Assembly (NCBI RefSeq): GCF_017874415.1
Contig: NZ_JAGGLM010000011.1
Span: 1 to 64,000, forward strand
Length of the DNA: 64,000 nucleotides
Origin: Clostridium algifaecis
GTDB taxonomy: Bacteria > Bacillota > Clostridia > Clostridiales > Clostridiaceae
Direction of reading: 5' to 3'
The notes under the pieces are model-generated. The model had not been told where the DNA came from. It was given only the letters and a program-made list of their open reading frames with translations, and did no database searches. This document shows, one piece after another, positions 8,454-15,845 of the stretch (positions within the stretch are counted from its first letter, which is position 1; each line of letters opens with the position of its first letter). A program made the translations under genes and the position numbers.

Positions 8454-9728
8454 ATGGGTGAAATAATTAAAGGAAAACCGGTGGCAGATGCTATAAGTTC
8501 GGAACTTATAGCTGAAGTGGAAAGCCTAAAATCAAAAAATATTATTCCGAAGCTTACAATAGTGAGAGTTGGAGAAAATGGAAGCGATATAGCCTATGAA
8601 AGAGGTGCTTTAAAAAGGTGCAGCAAGATTGGCATAAAAGCAGAAGTTAAAAAATTACCGGAAGATATATGCAAAAAAAATTTTATAGAAGAATTAAAAA
8701 AAATAAATGAAGATAAGAGTACAAATGGAATAATGATTTTTAGACCACTTCCTGGTGAGCTTCATGAAGATGTTATAAAACATGTTATAGATGCAAAAAA
8801 GGATGTGGATTGCTTTAACCCATTAAATATGTCTAAATTACTTGAAAATGATGCTTCAGGTTTTGCACCATGTACTGCAGCAGCTGTAATTGAAATACTT
8901 AAATATTATAATGTTGAAATGCAGGGAAAAAGAGTAGCTGTAGTTGGAAGGTCTATGGTTGTAGGAAAGCCCCTTTCTCTCCTTTTGTTAAATAATAATG
9001 CAACGGTAACTATTTGCCATTCGAAGACTAAAGAGTTGGAAAAGGTATGTTCTGAAGCTGATATTTTAATAGCATGTGTTGGAAAAAGTAAAATGATAAA
9101 TTCAAATCATGTTAAACCCGGTGCTGTTGTAATTGATGTTGGGATAAATGTAGAAGATGACGGAACTATGTGCGGTGATGTTGATACTGAAGATTGTGTT
9201 AAAAAGGCAGCAATGATAACTCCGGTCCCAGGAGGCGTTGGCTCGGTTACTACGTCTATACTGGCAAAGCAGGTTATTTCAGCATGTAAACTTCAAAATG
9301 CCAATAATGAATCAAGTGAAGCAACTGCCTATGTAGATGGAAGTTTCAACAATGCTACATGTGAATTTTCTTGTGGTGGCGTGATATTTTGGAATAATAA
9401 AAAATACGATTTTTCTCAGAAATTTAGTGATGAAAAATTGGCAGAAATGCGAAATGTCGCAGGTGAAATAAAAGGAGCTGAAAGAGCAATTAAGTTCGCA
9501 ATGGAAAATAAAATTGGCAAATTGACCATATATCATGACTATGAAGGAATTGCTAAATGGTGTACTGGTGAGTGGAAAGCAAAAAAAGATGGAACTATGG
9601 CATATAGGGACTTTTATGAAAATGCAAAGGAAAATATAAATATTGCTTTTGTAAAGGTAAAAGGACACAGCGGAGATAAATATAATGATATGGCAGACAA
9701 GTTAGCCAGACAGGCACTTGAAATGTAA
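8454..9728 (+). CDS. folD: FolD methylene-THF dehydrogenase fused to a C-terminal RNase H domain
   Basis: This is a 424-residue fusion protein. Residues 1-285 are FolD: GENGSDIAYERGALKR, the DVDCFNPLN segment with the conserved Asp (D119), the Rossmann loop VVGRSMVVGKPLS and TPVPGGVGSVT. The canonical YxxxK pair is Y48 but Ala52, and the Gln of VQLPLP is Phe96. Both positions are needed for cyclohydrolase activity in studied FolD enzymes, so this is likely a monofunctional dehydrogenase. Residues 290-424 form an RNase HI-like domain: YVDGSFN (D295), GEIKGAE (E338), HDYEGI (D362), KGHSG (H405) and MADKLAR (D415), the full catalytic set. The frame is continuous, with no stop between the domains. 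It is the last gene of the fhs operon. Confidence 0.93.
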   Translation: MGEIIKGKPVADAISSELIAEVESLKSKNIIPKLTIVRVGENGSDIAYERGALKRCSKIGIKAEVKKLPEDICKKNFIEELKKINEDKSTNGIMIFRPLPGELHEDVIKHVIDAKKDVDCFNPLNMSKLLENDASGFAPCTAAAVIEILKYYNVEMQGKRVAVVGRSMVVGKPLSLLLLNNNATVTICHSKTKELEKVCSEADILIACVGKSKMINSNHVKPGAVVIDVGINVEDDGTMCGDVDTEDCVKKAAMITPVPGGVGSVTTSILAKQVISACKLQNANNESSEATAYVDGSFNNATCEFSCGGVIFWNNKKYDFSQKFSDEKLAEMRNVAGEIKGAERAIKFAMENKIGKLTIYHDYEGIAKWCTGEWKAKKDGTMAYRDFYENAKENINIAFVKVKGHSGDKYNDMADKLARQALEM

Positions 9729-9757
9729 AAATATACATAAAAAAATTATCTTTTTAT

Positions 9758-9786
9758 ATTTGAATATTTTGTTTGAATGTGATATT
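9758..9786 (+). promoter_or_regulatory. Candidate promoter ahead of the GlpA-like module
   Basis: TTGAAT and TATTAT are separated by 17 bp, in the folD-oxidoreductase gap. It would start a leader of about 100 nt that runs through the hairpin at 9828-9873. Confidence 0.45.
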
Positions 9787-9827
9787 ATAAAAGCATAATA
9801 AAAGATAATATTATGGCAGAGTTTATG

Positions 9828-9873
9828 AGAGCCAATTTAAGATATTTGCATATCTTAAATTGGCTCTTTTTTT
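9828..9873 (+). terminator. Strong hairpin terminator, possibly an attenuator of the GlpA-like operon
   Basis: There is an 18-bp inverted repeat (arms 9828-9845 and 9850-9867, AGAGCCAATTTAAGATAT and its complement) followed by T7. It ends the folD transcript, but a -35/-10 pair lies upstream of it, so it may also sit inside the leader of the next operon. Confidence 0.85.
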
Positions 9874-9897
9874 AAAAATTAAAAGGAGGCATATTCA

Positions 9898-11334
9898 ATG
9901 TTTGATGTAACAATTATAGGTAGTGGAGTTATAGGTAGTGTTATTGCAAGGGAATTATCTAGATATAAATTGAATATATGTGTAGTTGAAAAGGATTTAG
10001 ATGTAGCAAATGGAACTAGTAAGGCAAATAGCGCTATAGTTCATGCTGGATTTGATGCAAAACCTGATACACTTAAAGGAAAGTTGAACGCAAAGGGAAA
10101 CAAAATGTTTGACAAATTATCAAAAGAACTAGATTTTCCATTCAAAAGAATAGGCTCTCTTGTACTTTGTTTTGATAAAAATGAAGCTGGTAATCTTGAC
10201 AAGTTAAAAAAACAAGGTGAAGAAAATGGTGTACCAGATCTTGAAATATTGAATGCAGATAGAGTAAGAAAGATGGAACCAAATTTATCGAAGGATGTAG
10301 TAGCAGCACTTTATGCACCTACAGGAGGCATAGTATGTCCTTATGAAATGACTATAGCTTTAGCTGAAAATGCGGCAGATAATGGTGTTAAGTTTGAACT
10401 TGATACTGAGGTTTTATCTATAAAAAAGGTTAATGATGTTTATAAAATTAAAACTGATAAAGGCGATATTGAAAGTAAAATTGTTATAAATGCTGCCGGT
10501 GTTTTTGCAGATAAAATAAATAATATGGTAAGTTCAAATAAGATTGAAATAATTCCAAGGAAAGGTGAATATTGCTTGTTCGATAAAGCGGTTGGAAATA
10601 CTGTTTCAAGAACTATATTCCAACTTCCAACTAAGATGGGAAAAGGTGTACTTGTTACTCCAACTGTAGATGGAAATCTTTTAATAGGACCTGATGCAGA
10701 AGATGTTTCTGATAAGGAAGATGTTACAACTACAAGTGCAGGTATAGATTTTATATTAGAAAAAGCAAAGCTTAGTATAAATGAAATACCAATGAGACAG
10801 GTTATAACTTCATTTTCAGGGTTAAGAGCACATAGTACTTTAGGAGATTTTATAATAGGAGAAAGTGAAGATTCTGAAGGCTTTATAAATGTAGCTGGAA
10901 TTGAATCACCAGGACTTTCAAGTGCTCCAGCTATAGGAGAATTAGTTAAAAATATTGTTGTTCAGAAACTCAGCCCTCAGGAAAATGAAAAATTTAATCC
11001 TATAAGAAAAGGAATACCTAAGTTTAGAGAAATGAGTAATGATGAGAGAAGAAAGCTTATAGCAGAAGACCATAGATATGGTAAGATAATATGCAGATGT
11101 GAGACAGTTACAGAAGGAGAAATAGTAAACTCTATAAAAAGGACACTTGGAGCAAGAACTTTGGATGGAGTTAAGAAGAGAACCAGGGCAGGTATGGGAA
11201 GATGTCAATCAGGTTTTTGTTCTCCAAGAGTAGTAGAAATACTTGCAAGAGAGCTAAAAATGTCTCCTGAAGATGTAACTAAGTTTGGCAAAAATTCAAA
11301 TATATTGGTCGGCAAAAACAAGGAATATATTTAG
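9898..11334 (+). CDS. GlpA/LhgO-like FAD-dependent oxidoreductase with C-terminal BFD [2Fe-2S] domain
   Basis: The 478-residue protein is a DAO-family flavoprotein (about 1-370; FAD loop GSGVIGSVIAREL, NSAIVHAGFDAKPDT, VINAAGVFADKI, GIESPGLSSAPAIG) followed by a Fer2_BFD domain (about 395-450) with Cys in ICRCETVTEGE and GMGRCQSGFC. This architecture matches the GlpA subunit of anaerobic glycerol-3-phosphate dehydrogenase and its clostridial relatives. The next two genes encode a pyridine-nucleotide disulfide-type flavoprotein and a DUF1667 protein. In many Firmicutes the three travel with glpK, which is absent here, so glycerol-3-phosphate is a likely but unproved substrate. The start follows AAAGGAGG. 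Confidence 0.88.
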   Translation: MFDVTIIGSGVIGSVIARELSRYKLNICVVEKDLDVANGTSKANSAIVHAGFDAKPDTLKGKLNAKGNKMFDKLSKELDFPFKRIGSLVLCFDKNEAGNLDKLKKQGEENGVPDLEILNADRVRKMEPNLSKDVVAALYAPTGGIVCPYEMTIALAENAADNGVKFELDTEVLSIKKVNDVYKIKTDKGDIESKIVINAAGVFADKINNMVSSNKIEIIPRKGEYCLFDKAVGNTVSRTIFQLPTKMGKGVLVTPTVDGNLLIGPDAEDVSDKEDVTTTSAGIDFILEKAKLSINEIPMRQVITSFSGLRAHSTLGDFIIGESEDSEGFINVAGIESPGLSSAPAIGELVKNIVVQKLSPQENEKFNPIRKGIPKFREMSNDERRKLIAEDHRYGKIICRCETVTEGEIVNSIKRTLGARTLDGVKKRTRAGMGRCQSGFCSPRVVEILARELKMSPEDVTKFGKNSNILVGKNKEYI

Positions 11335-11396
11335 TTCCGGAATTTAGAAAAATTTTGTTTCTTTAAATATAAATTATAAGGTTGGAGGTTAAAAAT

Positions 11397-12656
11397 ATGG
11401 AAAAGCATGATGTAGTTATAATTGGTGGAGGACCAGCAGGACTTGCAGCCGCTATTTCTGCTAGAGAAGAAGGAATAGAGGACATATTGATACTGGAGAG
11501 AGAAAATCAACTAGGTGGAATATTAAATCAATGTATTCACAATGGTTTTGGTCTTCATACTTTTAAAGAAGAGCTAACTGGACCTGAATATGCTCAGAGA
11601 TTTATAGACAAAGTTATTGATATGAAAATTCCTTATAAATTAAATACAATGGTACTTGATTTAAATAAAGATAAAATTGTAACTGTAGTAAATGAAGAGG
11701 ACGGAATAGTTGAAATACAAGCTAAATCAATTATACTTTGCATGGGATGCAGGGAAAGACCAAGAGGAGCCATAAATATACCAGGAAGCAGATGTGCTGG
11801 AATATATACGGCTGGAGCTGCTCAAAAGTTTGTAAATGTAGAAGGATATATGCCCGGAAAAGAAGTTGTAATATTAGGTTCTGGAGATATAGGACTTATT
11901 ATGGCAAGAAGAATGACACTTGAAGGTGCTAAGGTTAAGGCAGTAGTAGAACTTATGCCATATTCAAGCGGACTTAAAAGAAATATAGTTCAATGTCTTG
12001 ATGATTTTAATATACCATTGAAATTAAGCTATACTGTTACAAATATAAAAGGAAAAAATAGAGTTGAAGGTGTAACTATAGCAGAAGTTGGCAAGGATAG
12101 AAAACCTATTAAATCTACAGAGGAGTATATACCTTGTGATACATTGCTTCTATCAGTTGGATTACTTCCAGAAAATGAACTTTCAAGAAAGGCGGATATT
12201 GAACTTTCAAATATAACTGGCGGACCAATAGTTGATGAAAGTCTTGAAACAGACGTAGAAGGAATATTTGCATGTGGAAATGTGCTTCATGTACATGACC
12301 TTGTAGATAATGTAACTCTTGAAAGTATAAATGCAGGTAAAAGTGCTGCTGAATTTGTAAATGGAAAAAGATTTACTGGAGAAAAAATAGAAGTTATAGC
12401 TACAGATGGAGTTAGATATACTGTACCTAAATATATAAATCCAAAGAATGTAGATAAATTTTTGGATGTAAGATTTAGGGTTGGTCAGGCTTATAAGGAT
12501 AGTTATATATCTGTTTACTTTGATGATGTTCGTGAAATGCATACTAAAAAAAGAATACTTGCACCAGGTGAAATGGAAACTGCCAAACTTACAAAAGCAT
12601 TGTTTGATAAACACAAGGATTGCAAAACAATAACAATAAAGGTAGAGGAGGAATAG
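11397..12656 (+). CDS. NAD(P)/FAD-dependent oxidoreductase (second subunit of GlpA-like module)
   Basis: This is a 419-residue two-dinucleotide-binding flavoprotein. The FAD loop is VIIGGGPAGLAAAISAREEG at about 7-26, the second Rossmann loop is VVILGSGDIGLIMARRM, and the C-terminal FAD box is GIFACGNVLHVHDLVD. The segment LCMGCRERPRGA is typical of this subfamily. A TTG at 11382 lies inside the GGAGG ribosome site, so ATG 11397 is the start. It lies 62 bp after the GlpA-like gene and 4 bp before the DUF1667 gene. It probably passes electrons between the first subunit and NAD(P); the acceptor is not known. Confidence 0.88.
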   Translation: MEKHDVVIIGGGPAGLAAAISAREEGIEDILILERENQLGGILNQCIHNGFGLHTFKEELTGPEYAQRFIDKVIDMKIPYKLNTMVLDLNKDKIVTVVNEEDGIVEIQAKSIILCMGCRERPRGAINIPGSRCAGIYTAGAAQKFVNVEGYMPGKEVVILGSGDIGLIMARRMTLEGAKVKAVVELMPYSSGLKRNIVQCLDDFNIPLKLSYTVTNIKGKNRVEGVTIAEVGKDRKPIKSTEEYIPCDTLLLSVGLLPENELSRKADIELSNITGGPIVDESLETDVEGIFACGNVLHVHDLVDNVTLESINAGKSAAEFVNGKRFTGEKIEVIATDGVRYTVPKYINPKNVDKFLDVRFRVGQAYKDSYISVYFDDVREMHTKKRILAPGEMETAKLTKALFDKHKDCKTITIKVEEE

Positions 12657-12660
12657 CAAC

Positions 12661-13029
12661 ATGGAAAATAGAGAATTAACCTGCATAGGATGTCCTATGG
12701 GATGCCAGCTGTTAGTTAAAATAGAAGGAGACAAGGTTATAGAAGTTACAGGCAATACTTGCAAACGTGGAGAAATATATGGACAGAAGGAATGCACAAA
12801 TCCTACTAGAATAGTTACTTCTTCTGTATATGTAAAAAATGGAGAGATAGATGTAGTACCTGTAAAAACCAAGAATGATATTCCTAAGGCAAAAATATTT
12901 GATTGCGTAAAGGCACTTAAAAATGTAGTTATAGAAGCACCAGTTAATATTGGAGATGTTGTAGTTCCTAATATACTTGGTACTGGAGTTGATATAATTG
13001 CTACTAAAAAGATAGATAGAGTAGCATAA
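12661..13029 (+). CDS. DUF1667 cysteine-rich protein (third subunit of GlpA-like module)
   Basis: The 122-residue protein begins with LTCIGCPMGCQLLV and contains GNTCKRGEIYGQKECTNP. The Cys pattern (CxxCxxxC, then C and C) suggests an Fe-S or metal site. The family (DUF1667) is almost always encoded directly after the two flavoproteins upstream, and the 4-bp spacing supports a complex. No catalytic function is established. A hairpin follows at 13053-13086. Confidence 0.88.
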   Translation: MENRELTCIGCPMGCQLLVKIEGDKVIEVTGNTCKRGEIYGQKECTNPTRIVTSSVYVKNGEIDVVPVKTKNDIPKAKIFDCVKALKNVVIEAPVNIGDVVVPNILGTGVDIIATKKIDRVA

Positions 13030-13052
13030 GAATTAATAGTTAATGAATTAAG

Positions 13053-13086
13053 ATAGCTAGTGCATTAAGGTGTATTAGCTATTTTT
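13053..13086 (+). terminator. Probable terminator of the GlpA-like operon
   Basis: Arms ATAGCTA (13053-13059) and TAGCTAT (13076-13082) are followed by T4. The stem is short and the call is moderate. Confidence 0.6.
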
Positions 13087-13174
13087 GATTTAATTGAAAT
13101 GTAATTCAATATTGTTTATAATTAGCATAAATAGCTAAGAATCTAGACATCTAAAGTTTTGGAGGTAAAATTAT

Positions 13175-13768
13175 ATGAAATACGATGAACTGAAAAAAAT
13201 ACTTAAGGAGCTCTCATCTTTTGAACAGTTAAAACTCTATAGTATACCGGATATCGATTTGTATATGGATCAGGTAACTACGTTTGTAGAAGATAAATTG
13301 GGATATTTAAAAAGAAATGAAGACGATAATGCTCTTACAAAAACTATGATTAACAATTATACTAAAGCTGGAATACTTATGCCGCCAAATAAGAAGAAAT
13401 ATTCAAAACAACATATGATACTTATTATACTGACTTATTATTTAAAACAGATATTATCCATAAATGATATTCAAAGGCTATTTTCACCTATAGTTAAGTC
13501 TATAAATTCTGGAGAAAATCATGATAAGGATTTGGAAAATATATATAATGATTTTTTGAATATAGAAAAAAATGAAGTTGATGAATTTGTAAATGATTTT
13601 CATAGCAAACTAAAATCAAAGTATGAATCGGAAAATGGTGAAAATAAAGATGAAGATGATGGCATAAACAACTTAATTGTAATTGTAATTATGCTCATCA
13701 TAAAAGCAAATACAGAAAAAAGAATGGCGGAAAAAATTATTGATAAATTTTTCAACAATGAAGATTAG
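13175..13768 (+). CDS. DUF1836 domain protein
   Basis: The 197-residue cytoplasmic protein fits the DUF1836 family of Firmicutes. It has a short lead with IPDIDLYMDQVTTFVEDKL, then the MINNYTKAGILMPPNKKKYSKQH motif resembling a MerR-like recognition helix, then LIILTYYLKQILSINDIQ. The tail has an acidic linker and a C-terminal amphipathic segment. MerR-like winged-helix DNA binding is suspected for this family but not shown. It ends convergently with the rusA-like gene, and the two stop codons overlap by 4 bp. The GGAGG site fits the ATG at 13175. Confidence 0.8.
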   Translation: MKYDELKKILKELSSFEQLKLYSIPDIDLYMDQVTTFVEDKLGYLKRNEDDNALTKTMINNYTKAGILMPPNKKKYSKQHMILIILTYYLKQILSINDIQRLFSPIVKSINSGENHDKDLENIYNDFLNIEKNEVDEFVNDFHSKLKSKYESENGENKDEDDGINNLIVIVIMLIIKANTEKRMAEKIIDKFFNNED

Positions 13769-14400
13769 AATAATTTATTAAAGCAATTTTTGCAAATTAC
13801 CAGTTTACCGTTGTTTGCCGAGATTGAATCGGATTTACTGATAGTTTTACCACAAATTTCACATTTTATAGTATTAGGGCTTGAATTTGAACTCTTAGTA
13901 GGCTTGTTTCTACATTTAGTTAAATTTATTTTTCTGTTTGGTGGTGGAGAGTATAGAATAGGGGATGTATATTGATCTCTTTCTTTAATTTTATAATCCA
14001 TAAAATATTGGCTCTCTCCGAACAATTCAAGTTCGAACCTAGGATTGGCCTTGTCATAGAATTCTTCAATTATAATTCTTCTTATCTGGGCATCATTTAT
14101 TATAAGTCCACTTTTTTCAATCCCGTCAAATATGCTTTTAGTTATATTATTTGTATCAGGGTGTCTCTTCTGGCTTTTATAATATACCTTTAGCACTGCA
14201 ATCAAAGCTTCAGAAAGTTGAACTCCAGGATTCTGACATCTTGTTTCATAAGCAATCTGTTCTTCATATATGGCATATCTATCGTGATATTTTCCAGAAT
14301 TATATGGAAGTATGGCTCTCCCTTTTACATTGAATAACTTAAAATTAGATTTTGATATAGGTGAACCACTAATTATAACTTTTGCATATGATTTATTCAT
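13765..14400 (-). CDS. RusA-like Holliday junction resolvase with C-terminal zinc ribbon
   Basis: The 211-residue protein has a RusA fold in residues 1-130: VIISGSPISKSN start and the catalytic block RHPDTNNITKSIFDGIEK followed by LIINDAQI, where RusA keeps its metal-binding Asp residues (HPDTDN-K-DAL-G-DD pattern). A low-complexity linker (SSNSSPNT) leads to CEICGKTI and CKNCFNKLF, a CxxC...CxxC zinc ribbon. RusA proteins cut Holliday junctions and are usually found on prophages. Here no other phage genes are near. It is convergent with the DUF1836 gene and divergent from tsaD. Confidence 0.8.
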   Translation of the reverse strand: MNKSYAKVIISGSPISKSNFKLFNVKGRAILPYNSGKYHDRYAIYEEQIAYETRCQNPGVQLSEALIAVLKVYYKSQKRHPDTNNITKSIFDGIEKSGLIINDAQIRRIIIEEFYDKANPRFELELFGESQYFMDYKIKERDQYTSPILYSPPPNRKINLTKCRNKPTKSSNSSPNTIKCEICGKTISKSDSISANNGKLVICKNCFNKLF

Positions 14401-14568
14401 TTTAAAAAATCTCCAAATTTAATATTTTAAATAATATTATAATTATAACATATGGATTTTCAGTTTATTGAATATCGGGTTGAATTTTAGCATAACAAAT
14501 AATAAAATAAAATATACCAGACAAATACGTTATTTAAAGTGTTGGCTTGACACGGGAAGGGTAGAATT

Positions 14569-15597
14569 ATGGATAATAAAGATATTAAAATACTTGCAAT
14601 TGAGAGCAGCTGTGATGAAACATCCGCTGCAATTGTTGTAAATGGTAGAGATGTACTTTCAAATATAATATCATCACAAATAGATATACATACTAAATTT
14701 GGAGGGGTAGTTCCTGAAATAGCATCAAGAAAACATATAGAAGCTATAAGTGTTGTAGTGGATGAAGCATTAAAAGAGGCAAATATTGATTTAAAAGAAA
14801 TAGATGCAGTTGGTGTTACATATGGACCTGGCCTCGTAGGCGCACTTCTTGTAGGACTTCAATATGCTAAAGGGCTTGCTTATGCTATAAAGAAGCCTTT
14901 GATTGGTGTAAACCATATAGAGGGACACATAAGTGCCAATTTCATTCAGTACAAGAAGTTAAATCCACCATTTGTATGCCTCGTTGTATCAGGAGGACAT
15001 ACTTATATTGTTTATATGAAGGACCATGGAGATTTTGAAGTGCTTGGTTCAACTAGAGATGACGCAGCAGGTGAAGCTTATGACAAGATAGCAAGAGCTA
15101 TAGGACTTGGATATCCTGGCGGACCTAAAATAGATAAAATTGCAAAAGAGGGAAATCCAGATGCAATAAAATTTCCAAGGGCAAATTTTCACGACAGCGG
15201 ATCACTGGATTTTTCATTTAGTGGGCTTAAGTCAGCAGTCCTTAATTATTTGAATCAAAAAGAAATGAAACATGAAGAAATAAACAGGGCAGATGTAGCT
15301 GCTTCTTTTCAAAAGGCAGTAGTAAGTTTTTTAGTGGATAATTCCATGAAGGCATGCAAATTAAAAAAGGTTGATAAAATAGCTGTAGCAGGAGGAGTAG
15401 CTGCAAACACATGCCTTAGAAAGACTTTGATTGATGAAGGAAATAAAATTGGAGTTAAAGTACTTTTCCCTGATTTTATACTTTGTACAGATAATGCAGC
15501 CATGATAGGCAGTGCTGCATATTTTGAATATAAAAAAGGAAAAACATCTACTATGGATTTAAATGCAGTACCAAATTTAAAACTCGGTGAAAGATAA
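14569..15597 (+). CDS. tsaD: tRNA N6-adenosine threonylcarbamoyltransferase TsaD
   Basis: The 342-residue Kae1/Qri7/Gcp-family protein transfers threonylcarbamoyl to A37. Hallmarks: [15 protein letters not shown] at the N terminus, [17 protein letters not shown], the metal-binding [17 protein letters not shown], and [12 protein letters not shown] at the C terminus. Length is normal. It works with TsaB and TsaE, encoded 11 kb upstream. The ribosome site GAAGGG precedes the ATG. Confidence 0.97.
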   Translation: MDNKDIKILAIESSCDETSAAIVVNGRDVLSNIISSQIDIHTKFGGVVPEIASRKHIEAISVVVDEALKEANIDLKEIDAVGVTYGPGLVGALLVGLQYAKGLAYAIKKPLIGVNHIEGHISANFIQYKKLNPPFVCLVVSGGHTYIVYMKDHGDFEVLGSTRDDAAGEAYDKIARAIGLGYPGGPKIDKIAKEGNPDAIKFPRANFHDSGSLDFSFSGLKSAVLNYLNQKEMKHEEINRADVAASFQKAVVSFLVDNSMKACKLKKVDKIAVAGGVAANTCLRKTLIDEGNKIGVKVLFPDFILCTDNAAMIGSAAYFEYKKGKTSTMDLNAVPNLKLGER

Positions 15598-15741
15598 CTC
15601 TGAATAAAATTTCAAACTGTTTTTATTATTATCATCTAAAGTTAATAATAATTTTATAATGTTGAATAAATTAATGTATATATGATTAAAGTAATATTTA
15701 TATATACTATGTTATGCAAGTAAAAAAAATAAACAATGCAA

Positions 15742-15770
15742 TTGAAATAATTTTGATACTTATATATAAT
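15742..15770 (+). promoter_or_regulatory. Promoter of pyc
   Basis: TTGAAA, 17 bp, TATAAT. The start would lie near 15777, giving a leader of about 70 nt that contains a small hairpin (15807-15823, ATTGAC/GTCAAT) followed by T4. Confidence 0.65.
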
Positions 15771-15845
15771 AATAATATGTCAAAAAAATTATTTGCAGCG
15801 AATTATATTGACTGATTGTCAATTTTTACAAGGGGTTGATTTGCT

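Noticed and set aside
6098-9728. fhs-fchA-folD as proof of an acetogenic Wood-Ljungdahl cluster
   Set aside because: No metF, metV, acs/cdh or cooC genes are present; the operon is also common in non-acetogens.
12207-12872. A 221-codon minus-strand frame across the second flavoprotein and DUF1667 genes
   Set aside because: Low-complexity Phe/Tyr/Ser/Ile text from reading AT-rich genes backwards; it spans two real genes.
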